64,000 nucleotides of DNA from Bacillota bacterium (GCA_023439125.1 JAEXOU010000012.1:124001-188000), one strand, 5' to 3'. Numbered from the stretch's first letter, positions 1-9,292 are shown. Notes: generated from the letters alone by a model not told the origin. Made by a program: numbers and translations.

Positions 1-165
1 ACTCATAGTCAACTTCCTTTCGATTCATCGCGATGTAACTCTATTATATACTATGTAGGGAAGATTTCTTGACTTTTTTGAGGATGTAGATTATAGATGT
101 AGAAAACGAATCTGATGAAGTAATGTAAAATTTTAGCTTGGGATTGCATAGATGTAAATAACGCC

Positions 166-1086
166 TTATTGCCTTAATTTATTTGATTTGATAAAATCCA
201 AACACAGATCCGCTCTTTTTTTACTGATTCTGTCGGCCCAATCACGATTATTCTTTCCTTTTTTGCTAAAGTAAATTCCATCTGAAAACTCCCAATGAGA
301 TACTTTTCTAAACTTTTCTACCGTAACGTTTACACAACCTATTTGCTCTATTTTCCGATTTGCCTTATAATTCAGGAAACTACGCAGTACAAGGATCGGT
401 TTTTCCTTAAAAACAGGATCCAGATCAACAAAAAGACCTCCATCAAGATTAATTGCATCAATTACATACTTGTTCTGCAAAGCCATGGCCACACTGCAGC
501 ATCCTCCAAAGGACACTCCCATCAGATGTACCCCAGATGACACATCAAGTCTACCCCGGAAGACAGAATCTATCTCACAATTTTCTATTGCATAGATATA
601 ATCGATCGCACAGCTTATATCCTCTTTCCACAAATTTCCCAGATTGTTGAGATTGTGCTCATCGAAGCTATTTTCAACTGTGCTACTAAAGATTTGACCG
701 TTTGTATAAGTAACAGCTCCCGATCCAAACGGATGTCCCACGCTTACTACCACATATCCTTCGGATGCAATATCCGCGCAAAGGACCGTGCTTTCCATCT
801 GAAATCCCATAAGTCCGTGATTATAAATCACTACTGGATATTTATCATTCTTTGGATTAAGCTGTCCATCAGCAAAACAATAAGTGTCTACTCCGTTATC
901 TGTATATTGTCCAAGTGATGCATTTTTCTGATATTCGGCATCCATATACGGACATGCTTTATTACCGTTAACAGACGGGTAGAAAATCATAAGCGATAAT
1001 TTTCTTTTATATTCATTTGTGCCAATGTAATCGGTATCAATTTTACAAATGCTGACTTGATACAAGCCACTTGGTTTTCTCAACAT
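166..1086 (-). CDS. alpha/beta hydrolase, PAF-acetylhydrolase-like
   Basis: A 306-residue protein without a signal peptide. The oxyanion region reads YNHGLMGF (about residues 88-95). A GVSFGG nucleophile elbow puts the catalytic serine at about 192, LDGG follows at about 214, and a late histidine sits in VSHWEF near 264. This order (Ser, Asp, His) matches the platelet-activating-factor acetylhydrolase/dienelactone hydrolase type of esterase; the substrate cannot be told. It lies 50 bp downstream of a MarR regulator on the same strand, with a small hairpin (1103-1121) in the gap, so it may be read through from that gene. The ribosome site (AAAGAG) is weak. The fold is well supported, the exact family less so. 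Confidence 0.8.
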   Translation of the reverse strand: MLRKPSGLYQVSICKIDTDYIGTNEYKRKLSLMIFYPSVNGNKACPYMDAEYQKNASLGQYTDNGVDTYCFADGQLNPKNDKYPVVIYNHGLMGFQMESTVLCADIASEGYVVVSVGHPFGSGAVTYTNGQIFSSTVENSFDEHNLNNLGNLWKEDISCAIDYIYAIENCEIDSVFRGRLDVSSGVHLMGVSFGGCCSVAMALQNKYVIDAINLDGGLFVDLDPVFKEKPILVLRSFLNYKANRKIEQIGCVNVTVEKFRKVSHWEFSDGIYFSKKGKNNRDWADRISKKRADLCLDFIKSNKLRQ

Positions 1087-1102
1087 GATTTATTCTCTTT
1101 CT

Positions 1103-1121
1103 AGCCGATTGCCTATCGGCT
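1103..1121 (-). other. small hairpin between MarR gene and hydrolase
   Basis: Seven-base arms AGCCGAT and ATCGGCT enclose a 5-nt loop in the gap between the MarR gene and the hydrolase. No T-run follows on the minus strand, so a processing or attenuation hairpin fits better than a full terminator. Confidence 0.35.
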
Positions 1122-1136
1122 GTTTCCTCTTTATGG

Positions 1137-1583
1137 TTATGGTAATTCATCCAGTTCCTTTTCAAACGCTTTTAGAAATTCCACCAAAGAATGTAGTTGC
1201 CCTTCTGGAATATCACTCATAAAAGCAGCAAATTTTACACCTATGGTTTCGTGTTTCTTGCGATGTTCGGTACGGGCCCACTGTCCCTTCTCTGTTAGAT
1301 ACAGACTCACCGCAGAATCTGAATCTGGAGATATTCTTTTCTCCACAAGGCCTTTATCCACAAGTTTGTAAATCATCTGGGAAGCAGCTCCCTTAGTGAT
1401 TCCTCTGATTTTAGCAACCTGTGTCACATTGATACCTTCCTGATCCCCAACAATCACAATGGTGTGAATCTCCGCTTGAGTCAATATAAGATTATCACCA
1501 TACGGTTGCGGTATCTTTTCATATTGAATATATTTGTGGAGCGTACGTTCCATCAACCATGCAATCTCTTTGTAATCCTTCAT
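1137..1583 (-). CDS. MarR family transcriptional regulator
   Basis: A 148-residue winged-helix regulator. The recognition region reads VTQVAKIRGITKGAASQMIYKL and is followed by a wing with VEKRISPDSDSAV, typical of MarR. A longer reading frame begins 57 bases upstream, but ATG at 1583 is chosen because GAGGTG lies 5 nt before it and because a promoter and operator-like direct repeats occupy the upstream stretch. It sits between a MATE pump and a hydrolase on the same strand, so control of one or both is plausible (inference). The ligand is unknown. Confidence 0.88.
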   Translation of the reverse strand: MKDYKEIAWLMERTLHKYIQYEKIPQPYGDNLILTQAEIHTIVIVGDQEGINVTQVAKIRGITKGAASQMIYKLVDKGLVEKRISPDSDSAVSLYLTEKGQWARTEHRKKHETIGVKFAAFMSDIPEGQLHSLVEFLKAFEKELDELP

Positions 1584-1596
1584 CCAAACACCTCTA

Positions 1597-1655
1597 TAGC
1601 TACTATACAGTTTAGTTACTATACTCTTTGTATCATGCAATTAATCTTTTGTCAA
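1597..1655 (-). promoter_or_regulatory. MarR gene promoter with 12-bp direct repeats
   Basis: On the minus strand TTGACA (1655-1650) is followed after 17 bp by TACAAA (1632-1627), a sigma-A type promoter. Just downstream are two direct repeats on the plus strand, TAGCTACTATAC (1597-1608) and TAGTTACTATAC (1613-1624), differing at one base and spaced 16 bp centre to centre. They sit over the start of transcription and are a good candidate for an autoregulatory operator. Confidence 0.5.
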
Positions 1656-1663
1656 CAATTAGA

Positions 1664-2989
1664 TTACAAAGCTCGTTCATGACTTTCCTTCTTTACAAAT
1701 GCAATTCGCAACAGCATTCCAGCAAGCCATCCTAGAGGTGTAGCAAGCCAAATTCCCACCACCCCGACAAGATGCGATAAAAGGAATGCTAGTGGAACTT
1801 GGAAAACGCAAAAGGATACCACAGAACCAACAAGCGACAAACTGCTTTTTCCCATACCGATCAATATTCCATTAAGGCACTGCATCACTCCAAAAAATAA
1901 GAAAAAGGTACTGATAATTCTCAGATAACGAACACCCTCGGTGCGCACTGCCCCCTTACACCCAAACACATTCAGCAAAGCATCGGATGTCATGAACAGA
2001 AGCACGGAAAACAACATAGAAACAACCGATACCATGACAATTCCTGCTCGTATTCCCTCTTTGACTCTTTTATTGTCATTTGCCCCCTTGTTCTGCGCAA
2101 TAAAATTAGACATTGCTTTCCCAATATTAATTGCTGGCAGAACTGCTAATCCATCTATTCTGGAAGCTGCCGTATATGCTGCAATTACTGTTGTCCCATA
2201 TCCGTTGATCATTGATTGTATCAGGGAGTTACCGACACCTATAAACAGTTGCTGCAAGGTCGCCGGTATGCCGATACGCAATCCACGTTTTAAAGTATCC
2301 GTATCAAGGGTTAGATTTCGAAACCGTATTTGAAACAAGTTCGTTTTCCGATTCACATAGATACATATCAGGACAAATGCCGCCACTTGGGACAAAACAG
2401 TTGCCCACGCAGCTCCTGCTACTCCAAATGAAAACACCATAACAAACAGAATATCCATTCCAATATTCAAAAAGGTACTAATAATCAAAAATAACAGCTC
2501 TGCTTTCGAATTTCCGATTCCTCGTAAATAGCCAGCAATGGCATTATACAAAAAGAGTGGTAGCATACCTACAGAAACAATACGAAAATACAATGCTGCT
2601 TGCCCCATAATTTGTTCGGGCACTCGATATAGCAGTAAAATCTTTTCTGCAAAGCCGATACCTGTTATCGCAAAAACCACTGCTAATACTAATCCTACAA
2701 TCAATCCGGTATCCACTATTTTTTGCAGTTCTTTCCGATTCCCACCACCATATGCTGTGGATATCAGAATACCCATCCCCAGGGTCAGCCCCATAGCAAT
2801 CGCCAACATGATATTACTAATCTGCCAACTTGCTCCTACTGCAGCCAATGCATCACTACCAAGAGCTCTTCCCACAATCGCACTATCTGTAATATTATAA
2901 AACTGCCAAAGCAGATTCCCCAGCAGAATTGGTAGTGTAAACCATACAATTTTCTGATACACATTTCCTTTTGTTAAATCATCTTTCAT
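1664..2989 (-). CDS. MATE family efflux transporter
   Basis: A 441-residue polytopic membrane protein with about 12 hydrophobic segments and typical MATE features: FTLPILLGNLLWQFYN at the N-terminus, AAVGASWQISN in the first half, and a second internal half starting near GLRIGIPATLQQ. Family members exchange Na+ or H+ for cationic drugs and metabolites. It is divergent from a MocR-like regulator with overlapping promoters, which suggests control by that regulator; a MarR gene follows 80 bp downstream of its stop. The ribosome site AAAGGGG precedes the ATG. The substrate is unknown. Confidence 0.93.
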   Translation of the reverse strand: MKDDLTKGNVYQKIVWFTLPILLGNLLWQFYNITDSAIVGRALGSDALAAVGASWQISNIMLAIAMGLTLGMGILISTAYGGGNRKELQKIVDTGLIVGLVLAVVFAITGIGFAEKILLLYRVPEQIMGQAALYFRIVSVGMLPLFLYNAIAGYLRGIGNSKAELLFLIISTFLNIGMDILFVMVFSFGVAGAAWATVLSQVAAFVLICIYVNRKTNLFQIRFRNLTLDTDTLKRGLRIGIPATLQQLFIGVGNSLIQSMINGYGTTVIAAYTAASRIDGLAVLPAINIGKAMSNFIAQNKGANDNKRVKEGIRAGIVMVSVVSMLFSVLLFMTSDALLNVFGCKGAVRTEGVRYLRIISTFFLFFGVMQCLNGILIGMGKSSLSLVGSVVSFCVFQVPLAFLLSHLVGVVGIWLATPLGWLAGMLLRIAFVKKESHERAL

Positions 2990-3011
2990 ACATTCATCCC
3001 CTTTCCCCCAT

Positions 3012-3056
3012 AGTATAACTTGACCTCAAAGACCATACAATGTTACAATTGTATGG
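3012..3056. promoter_or_regulatory. divergent MATE/mocR promoters over a palindromic operator
   Basis: A perfect inverted repeat has 9-bp arms CCATACAAT (3033-3041) and ATTGTATGG (3048-3056) with a 6-bp spacer. For the plus-strand regulator, TTGACC (3020-3025) and TACAAT (3044-3049) are 18 bp apart, so the palindrome covers the -10. For the minus-strand pump, TTGTAT (3040-3035) and TATACT (3017-3012) are 17 bp apart, so its left arm is the -35. One bound protein could therefore block both genes. The neighbouring MocR-type regulator is the natural candidate. Confidence 0.65.
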
Positions 3057-3087
3057 CAAACAATTAAAAGAAGTAGGAGGAGGTTTC

Positions 3088-4470
3088 ATGCCTGTTAATT
3101 CATTTGATAATTACTATATGTCCTGGGTACCTGAAAAACCCACCAATAACACTCCTATGTACAAATCCTTTGCACAGCAATTGGAGTATGCCATTTTATC
3201 CTTCAAGCTCCCTCCTAACACGTTGCTACCTCCGCAAAGAGAGCTTGCCGATTATCTGGATGTTAATTTGAGTACTATCACAAAAGCATATAAAATCTGT
3301 GAGCAAAAAGGCTACCTCTATGCCATCACTGGAAAAGGTACTTTTGTCTCACCAAACGCACTGCTCTACAAAAATCCTGATAAAGCTAATAAAACCATAC
3401 GCAATCTGCGAACAGTAGAGCCTTTCCATGTTTCCGATCATCTGATGGAGAAAGCAACCAAACGAATTGTACAAAGGCCTGATTTTCACAGACTTCTTAC
3501 ATATCAATGTTCTGATTTGTCCGAGTATCACAAGTTGATCGCCTCCAAATACCTACAACAGCTGAATGTACCTGCTCAACCTGCACAGCTCATGATTTCC
3601 TCTGGTTCACAAAATGCCCTAACCATTGCTATGCTGTCTCTTTTTCAAGCCGGAGACCGTATCGCTGTAGATACATTTACTTATCATCACTTTAAAATGC
3701 TAGCTAATTTTTTAGGGATTTTAATGTATCCCATTGAAAATGATTCTCTCGGTATGCTACCGGAACGGTTGGAACATGCCTGCAAACGTAATCATATACG
3801 AGGAATTTATCTGATGCCCTCCTGTAGCAACCCTACCGCAGTCGAAATGCCGCTCAGTCGCCGCAGGGAATTGTCCGAAATAATCGCCAAATACAATCTG
3901 CTTGTTCTAGAAGACGACTCCTATCGTTTTTTAACCGACACCCTTTGCCCAACCTTTTACGAGCTTCTGCCACAACAGACAATCTACATTAACAGTACGA
4001 CCAAAGCTCTCTCCTCCGGCCCCCGGATTGCCTACCTACTCTATCCGAGTAAACTGCAAAGCTGTCTGTTGAATGGAGAACGTGCAACCAATCTGCATTA
4101 CAACAGCTTTGATGCTGAAATTATCAGCGAGCTAATTAATTCCGGCGATTATATAAACATACGCATCGCCAAGAAAAAGGCTGCCAAAAAATGCAATGAA
4201 CTGTATAACTCCATTTTCAATATTTCCCCCAACGCAGAAAATCCCTGCTCCTTTTTTCGTTGGCTCTATACAGGTTCGGATAATCACAGCTCCATCCGAG
4301 AAATTAACGCACAAGGTATCTCTGTCATGGAATCACAGTTATTTAATGCCGGAACCAAACATGCTGACTGCTATATACGCATTGCCTTATCCTCAGAACC
4401 CGAGCTTTCTGCTTTGGAGAATGCATTACAGATCATCAAATCCTCTCTTAAAATTCCGTACAAATCATGA
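3088..4470 (+). CDS. MocR/PdxR-type regulator: GntR helix-turn-helix plus aminotransferase domain
   Basis: A 460-residue two-domain protein. Residues about 20-90 form a GntR winged helix (LPPQRELADYLDVNLSTITKAY); the rest is a fold-type I aminotransferase domain with the PLP-lysine candidate at about 306 in STTKALSSG. ATG at 3088 is chosen because AGGAGG lies directly upstream; a longer frame starts inside the operator. Such proteins use PLP or an amino-compound adduct as effector and often control vitamin B6 or amino-acid genes, but here the divergent neighbour is a MATE pump. No terminator was recognised after it. Confidence 0.9.
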   Translation: MPVNSFDNYYMSWVPEKPTNNTPMYKSFAQQLEYAILSFKLPPNTLLPPQRELADYLDVNLSTITKAYKICEQKGYLYAITGKGTFVSPNALLYKNPDKANKTIRNLRTVEPFHVSDHLMEKATKRIVQRPDFHRLLTYQCSDLSEYHKLIASKYLQQLNVPAQPAQLMISSGSQNALTIAMLSLFQAGDRIAVDTFTYHHFKMLANFLGILMYPIENDSLGMLPERLEHACKRNHIRGIYLMPSCSNPTAVEMPLSRRRELSEIIAKYNLLVLEDDSYRFLTDTLCPTFYELLPQQTIYINSTTKALSSGPRIAYLLYPSKLQSCLLNGERATNLHYNSFDAEIISELINSGDYINIRIAKKKAAKKCNELYNSIFNISPNAENPCSFFRWLYTGSDNHSSIREINAQGISVMESQLFNAGTKHADCYIRIALSSEPELSALENALQIIKSSLKIPYKS

Positions 4471-4747
4471 TCATAGGTTTAGGTTTTGGGAACTATCTAG
4501 CTCTGAGGAATTAACCTTTACTTGTCACAGAAATGCCATGACAGATTAAAAGAATCCTTTATGGAAATGTTTTGGAAGAATAAGGAGAAAAAGTCAAGAA
4601 ATTAAATGTAAAGTATGATATTATAGATATATTAATTGAGTTTGTGAGGTAATATGTGTGAATGCTGATATTGCGGTTAAAAGCACCCCGCTTTATCTTA
4701 CAGAAAAATTAGAGTGCAATAATTGCTAGATATTTTGGAGGAAAATT

Positions 4748-5140
4748 ATGCAAATTGGTATGACATTATACATTAATAACACATTAGAAGCCGTAACGTT
4801 TTATCAAGAAGTTTTTGGATTAACATTAGGGTATTACGAGAAATTTCCAGATGGTACATATATGCATGCAGAATTACAAAAAAATGACGTGACTGTGTTT
4901 GCTGTTAGCGAATCCAAAAATATGGAATTAGTTTCTATGATGCATGAGTTAGCCAAAAACGAAATATCACCAACTACAAGTATTGGGGTTAAATTTGATA
5001 CAAAAGATAAAATAGAACGCGCATATAATATGTTGATTATAGATGGTACTATTCGTAGACCGCTTGGCCCACTACCATGGAGTGTTTGTAGTGCAGATGT
5101 TTTAGATAAATATGGTGTTTATTGGTATGTATATATGTAA
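4748..5140 (+). CDS. VOC family (glyoxalase/PhnB-like) protein
   Basis: A 130-residue single-domain protein with the VOC pattern: an N-terminal LYINNTLEAVTFYQEVFGL strand-helix and a C-terminal DKYGVYWYV segment typical of PhnB/glyoxalase-like proteins. It has a strong ribosome site (GGAGG, 6 nt before ATG) and its own terminator, so it appears to be a single-gene unit. The family includes metal-dependent isomerases, dioxygenases and antibiotic-binding proteins; nothing here distinguishes these. Confidence 0.85.
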   Translation: MQIGMTLYINNTLEAVTFYQEVFGLTLGYYEKFPDGTYMHAELQKNDVTVFAVSESKNMELVSMMHELAKNEISPTTSIGVKFDTKDKIERAYNMLIIDGTIRRPLGPLPWSVCSADVLDKYGVYWYVYM

Positions 5141-5155
5141 TTAATAATGTCATGC

Positions 5156-5190
5156 TAGCACACCTTTTGGGGTGTGCTATTCTATTATTT
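5156..5190 (+). terminator. terminator of the VOC gene
   Basis: Perfect 9-bp arms TAGCACACC and GGTGTGCTA around a TTTTGG loop, followed by a T-rich stretch, 15 bp after the VOC stop codon. Confidence 0.8.
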
Positions 5191-5215
5191 TCACATCCTA
5201 ATAAAAAGGGGGCGA

Positions 5216-5602
5216 TCATATGAGTTTATAATTCTTTTCTCCAATTATTTCTATTCCTTCTGGAAATTCCCGTATGACAAGTGCACAGGTATAGTTACTT
5301 CTTTTTTTTCTCTTCCTCATACTGTTTTCATCGATGATTTCCTGTGGTGTTTTCTCACTAGAAGGATTCTCGCTGTAATAGGTATCAATAATTTGATCTT
5401 GGTGTAATTCAACCATCAGCATCAAAATGGCAAAAAGCTCGATTAATGCACCTACCACAGCAGAGAATACTATAACTCCCCGAATGAATTCAAACTTTAA
5501 CATTGTATTCAATACACCTAATCCAATGGGAATTAACAGAAGTAACAATAAGCCGGTTCCTATGATACGTCCACCATAAGAGTTGCTGTTAATCTTCTTC
5601 AT
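5216..5602 (-). CDS. small two-helix membrane protein, unknown function
   Basis: A 128-residue protein not recognised as a named family. Two hydrophobic segments (about residues 12-34 and 42-65) are followed by a charged cytoplasmic-type tail with RKRKKR. A strong ribosome site (GGGGGGAG) precedes the ATG. It is the last gene of the unit response regulator, kinase, PepSY-DUF4097 protein, and lies 31 bp downstream of the last of these, so a role in the same envelope-sensing module is likely by position only. Confidence 0.7.
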   Translation of the reverse strand: MKKINSNSYGGRIIGTGLLLLLLIPIGLGVLNTMLKFEFIRGVIVFSAVVGALIELFAILMLMVELHQDQIIDTYYSENPSSEKTPQEIIDENSMRKRKKRSNYTCALVIREFPEGIEIIGEKNYKLI

Positions 5603-5633
5603 TGTTTCACTCCCCCCTTTGCATATTCATCTT

Positions 5634-6995
5634 CTACTCTCCAAATCCTATTGTGATATCTCCTGATACGGTTTTTGCCTTGATTTGATTCGTTTCACTG
5701 TAATTAGCTGTAGTCTTTGTCTTTGACCACTTGTCTTGAGCAATCGTTTGATTTCCAATCGTTATACTACCAGTTACAGCTTTCACTTCATATGAATATT
5801 CCGTTTCTTTTCCCTTACATTGAATCTCAGTATCCCCTGAGGTCACACTACAATTAATCTTTCCCTGTTCATATCCAAGGATATGAACATCTCCACTGAT
5901 TGCATCTAGAATCAAGTTGCCACTATTGACATCCTTTATTATAACATCACCCGAGGTAGTATCCGCTTGAACGGTATTCCCAGTAACATTAGTAAAGCTA
6001 CAATCTCCACTTGTTGTAGTTGCTATTAAAGTATCTATTCCCATATCTTTTACTACAATTTCTCCTGAAAATGTTTTCATCTTTACTTCGCTTAGTTTGG
6101 CATCCTTAGGCACGATAATTGTCGCATAATTACTCAAATTATAGTTCGAATCAATGATCACTTGTTTCTGCGATTCTCTAGTTTTATAATCACTTAGCTG
6201 TAGCACCCCATCTTGATTACTGTAGCTCATCTTATAATTATTCTCAGTCGAATATTTGAGAATGACTCCGTAAGAATCTCCTTGTATCAGCTCTACATCT
6301 CCATAATAATCAAAGTTCACATCGATTTGAGTGAATGCTTCAAGATCAAGTTTCTCAATCTTCACAACGCGTTGGCCAGATTCCAATTCAACCTTTGCCC
6401 ATTCGTCAGATTCTGTATCTACGCGATAATAGCTAGAAGACTTTACTACTTCACCAGTTTGTGCATTCACTGTGATTTCGTATCTGTTCTCCTTATTAGA
6501 GTCGATTTTGATATTCCAGTCAACGCTCCCACTACGTATTCCGCTCATCGTTATTGTACTTGCTTCTACTTCAAGTGGTTCTTCTAGTTGATTAACGATA
6601 TTATCCTTAATATAATTCAGAGCGATTGGTACTGCCTCTCCTAACTTGATTTCTAAATCTGAATCATCCATGTCTGTATCACATACAATGGCAAGTTCTT
6701 TTCCTTCATATGGAATCGTTGTTTGTTGGTTCATCGTTATCTGTTCTTTACTCTCTAGTTGCTCACTATTGGCTGTTTGTTGGTCGTTAGTTGTTTGTAG
6801 GCTATTATCTGTTTGTTGGTTATTGGATGTTTGCTGATTGCTATCTGTTTTATTAGATACGAAATCAATTGGCACTTGCTCTACGTTGCTCATCTGCTGA
6901 TTCTGGTCAACCGTCATTCCAAACACAAGACCGCCTACGCAAAACACTACCACTACAAGTGCCACACACATAGTAATTACTGTATTCCTTTTCAT
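5634..6995 (-). CDS. membrane-anchored PepSY plus DUF4097 protein
   Basis: A 453-residue exported protein. One N-terminal membrane segment (about residues 5-25) is followed by a Gln/Asn/Thr-rich linker (about 45-90) made of repeats such as NQQT and DQQT. Next comes a PepSY-like domain (YEITVNAQTGEVV) and a C-terminal right-handed repeat region rich in TTSGD turns, characteristic of DUF4097 (putative adhesin/LiaG-like). ATG at 6995 is preferred over one nine codons upstream because GGAGAG lies just before it. It directly follows a two-component system, a common arrangement for envelope-stress modules. The exact function is unknown. Confidence 0.82.
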   Translation of the reverse strand: MKRNTVITMCVALVVVVFCVGGLVFGMTVDQNQQMSNVEQVPIDFVSNKTDSNQQTSNNQQTDNSLQTTNDQQTANSEQLESKEQITMNQQTTIPYEGKELAIVCDTDMDDSDLEIKLGEAVPIALNYIKDNIVNQLEEPLEVEASTITMSGIRSGSVDWNIKIDSNKENRYEITVNAQTGEVVKSSSYYRVDTESDEWAKVELESGQRVVKIEKLDLEAFTQIDVNFDYYGDVELIQGDSYGVILKYSTENNYKMSYSNQDGVLQLSDYKTRESQKQVIIDSNYNLSNYATIIVPKDAKLSEVKMKTFSGEIVVKDMGIDTLIATTTSGDCSFTNVTGNTVQADTTSGDVIIKDVNSGNLILDAISGDVHILGYEQGKINCSVTSGDTEIQCKGKETEYSYEVKAVTGSITIGNQTIAQDKWSKTKTTANYSETNQIKAKTVSGDITIGFGE

Positions 6996-7135
6996 ATTCT
7001 CTCTCCTAACCCTATGATTCATTTTGAAGTATTAATTCTAGTAATAACTTTAGATGTAAATACTTAACTTCTGAACTAAGGATACAAAAGCATTTTTACA
7101 AATATATCATTAAGTTGTTATCAAGTTGTAAAAGA

Positions 7136-8527
7136 TTAAATATTTATTTGAACCCTTGTCCCTTTCCCAACTTCTGACTCATAAATTAGACTTCCTTTAT
7201 GTAATTGTATAATCTGGGTACACAGCGTAACTCCCAAACCAACGCCACCTTGTTTGCGACTTCTGGCTTTATCGATCCGATAAAATGGTTCCATAATCTT
7301 TGCAATCTCTTCTGGTTCCATACCAATCCCATTATCTTCAACCAAAATACAATATCCATCTTTATCATTTTTGAAGGATACTGTAATTTGACCTCCCTCG
7401 TTACAAGCTCTAATTCCATTCTCAATTAGGTTAGAAAGCAAACACTGTACAAGCGCTTCATTCCCTTCAATAACCTTAGTATCATTTTTCATAATTAACT
7501 CAATGTTTTTTTCTTTTAGTTGAAGATAGAATAGATTCTCTAGGCTCTTCTCTAAGCATTCCACTGATATCTTCTCTCTTTGTAACTCACCTTCTCGAAT
7601 ATCTGCAATCATTAGTAACGTTTTACTTAGTTTTTCTAGCCGATTTGACTCTGTAATCACATAATCTAATGCATAGATACGCTCTTCTTGAGATAATGAA
7701 GCCATCCTCATATACTCAGCATAACCAGAGATCGAAGTTAATGGAGTACGAAGTTCATGTGCCAAATTATCTACCAGGCGTTGTTTTTGTTCACTCTCTT
7801 CCCTTAACAACTGAACTGTTTGCTCAATCTTATCCACCATAACATTAAACTTGACAGCGAGACTCCCAAACTCATCTTGTGTATGTATCCCAACTCTTTG
7901 TTCAAACTTCCCATCCGCAATCTCTTTGGTTGCTTCCGATAATTGCTTTAGTGGTTTCATTAATCTTCTGATCACAAGATATAGAATTCCAGACAATGCA
8001 ATGGTCATTAAAATATCTACAAGAATGACTACTTTCACTAATTGACTTCTTGACTTCTGCAGTTCTGTTAATGGATAAGCAGTAACTAATGTATGATCCT
8101 CATACGGTTCCTCTAGATGACACGCTAGAATTAGATACCGAGTCCCCTCATACTCCCTAATCAGTAGATTCTGTGTTTTTTGATCCAACTCTAGTTCAGC
8201 TCTTGACTTCAAATCATCATTAAAGTATCCGCCAATTATACTTGTCCCACGAAACATCTCTAGAAATACATTCTGTTTGGCATAATAAGAAGCATAAGAA
8301 TCATAGATATTCTTCTTCACATCTCTCGTTAATGTTGTAGACGCCTCTATATTTACAAAATCCTTACTAATTGAATTTCGTAAGAAGTACATCTCTCCGA
8401 TTGCTCGTTGTTTCATACTATTTAATTGTTCCTTATATGTAACATGTATCATAATATATATTCCGATGTTAAAGGCAATAACGGATACCACTAACACACT
8501 TAAGAATACTTTTTGCCAAAATTTCAT
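7136..8527 (-). CDS. sensor histidine kinase
   Basis: A 463-residue membrane kinase. Two membrane segments (about 8-28 and 165-187) flank an extracellular sensor of about 135 residues. A HAMP domain follows, then the H-box AHELRTPLTS with phospho-accepting His about 257, and an ATPase domain with DNGIGM and GGVGLGV. It starts 11 bp after the response regulator gene and has its own AAGGAG site. The downstream PepSY-DUF4097 and small membrane genes on the same strand suggest an envelope-stress circuit; the signal is unknown. Confidence 0.96.
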   Translation of the reverse strand: MKFWQKVFLSVLVVSVIAFNIGIYIMIHVTYKEQLNSMKQRAIGEMYFLRNSISKDFVNIEASTTLTRDVKKNIYDSYASYYAKQNVFLEMFRGTSIIGGYFNDDLKSRAELELDQKTQNLLIREYEGTRYLILACHLEEPYEDHTLVTAYPLTELQKSRSQLVKVVILVDILMTIALSGILYLVIRRLMKPLKQLSEATKEIADGKFEQRVGIHTQDEFGSLAVKFNVMVDKIEQTVQLLREESEQKQRLVDNLAHELRTPLTSISGYAEYMRMASLSQEERIYALDYVITESNRLEKLSKTLLMIADIREGELQREKISVECLEKSLENLFYLQLKEKNIELIMKNDTKVIEGNEALVQCLLSNLIENGIRACNEGGQITVSFKNDKDGYCILVEDNGIGMEPEEIAKIMEPFYRIDKARSRKQGGVGLGVTLCTQIIQLHKGSLIYESEVGKGTRVQINI

Positions 8528-8538
8528 TCTAAATCTCC

Positions 8539-9186
8539 TTATACTTCTAGACGATACCCTACTTTATATACCGTCTTAATTCGCTCCTCAAGTCCTAACT
8601 TCTTCCTTAATTTCTGCACATGAACATCCACAGTTCTTGTGTCTCCTTCATACTCATATCCCCAAGCTAATTCTAATAACTTCTCTCTAGAAAGTGCAAG
8701 ATTCTGATTTACAACAAAGACTTCTAGCAAATTATACTCCTGTGGAGTTACATCCTCTACCTTACCTTTATATTTTATCACTTTGCTTTCTCTGTCCATT
8801 TCCATGTCATCTAGTTTGAATACTGAAGTCCCCTTCTGGTTCCTTCTTAAGACAAGATTGATTCGGGCAATTAGTTCCAAAATTTCAAAAGGTTTTACTA
8901 TGTAATCTTCTGCACCAGAAGTTAATCCCTGAATCTTATCCTCTATTCGGTCCTTTGCAGTCATAAAGATAACAGGGGTATCTTGAATACGTTTTATTAG
9001 TTCAAACCCCGAAATATATGGTAACATAACATCAAGAAGTATCAGATCATAATGGTTATGCTCGAGCAAACTAAGAGCTTCCTTACCATCATATGCTTGG
9101 TCACATATATGACCCACAAGTTTCATATTTAATTTTACCAATTCATTAATCGCTTCTTCATCATCTACAATCAATATTTTTGCCAT
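8539..9186 (-). CDS. OmpR/PhoB family response regulator
   Basis: A 215-residue regulator with a receiver domain (acidic pocket near residues 8-10, phospho-accepting Asp about 52 in LILLDVMLP, Lys in FMTAKD) and a C-terminal winged helix ending RTVDVHVQKLRKKLG. It is the first gene of the operon, with an AAGGAG site before the ATG, and is cotranscribed with the kinase downstream. The length matches the family. Confidence 0.97.
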   Translation of the reverse strand: MAKILIVDDEEAINELVKLNMKLVGHICDQAYDGKEALSLLEHNHYDLILLDVMLPYISGFELIKRIQDTPVIFMTAKDRIEDKIQGLTSGAEDYIVKPFEILELIARINLVLRRNQKGTSVFKLDDMEMDRESKVIKYKGKVEDVTPQEYNLLEVFVVNQNLALSREKLLELAWGYEYEGDTRTVDVHVQKLRKKLGLEERIKTVYKVGYRLEV

Positions 9187-9292
9187 ATATACTCCTTCTA
9201 CATTTCTAATTTTTCATCTTGCTTTCTTCTTAACCAATTGTACTTAACTTACATAATTCTAGACTTAAACTCTTTTCATTTGATATATATAT

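Noticed and set aside
4196..4549. Second plus-strand frame overlapping the end of the MocR-type gene
   Set aside because: Overlaps the conserved aminotransferase domain in another frame, without a ribosome site.
6813..7067. Plus-strand reading frame opposite the Gln-rich linker
   Set aside because: It is the complement of the repetitive coding region and has no ribosome site.
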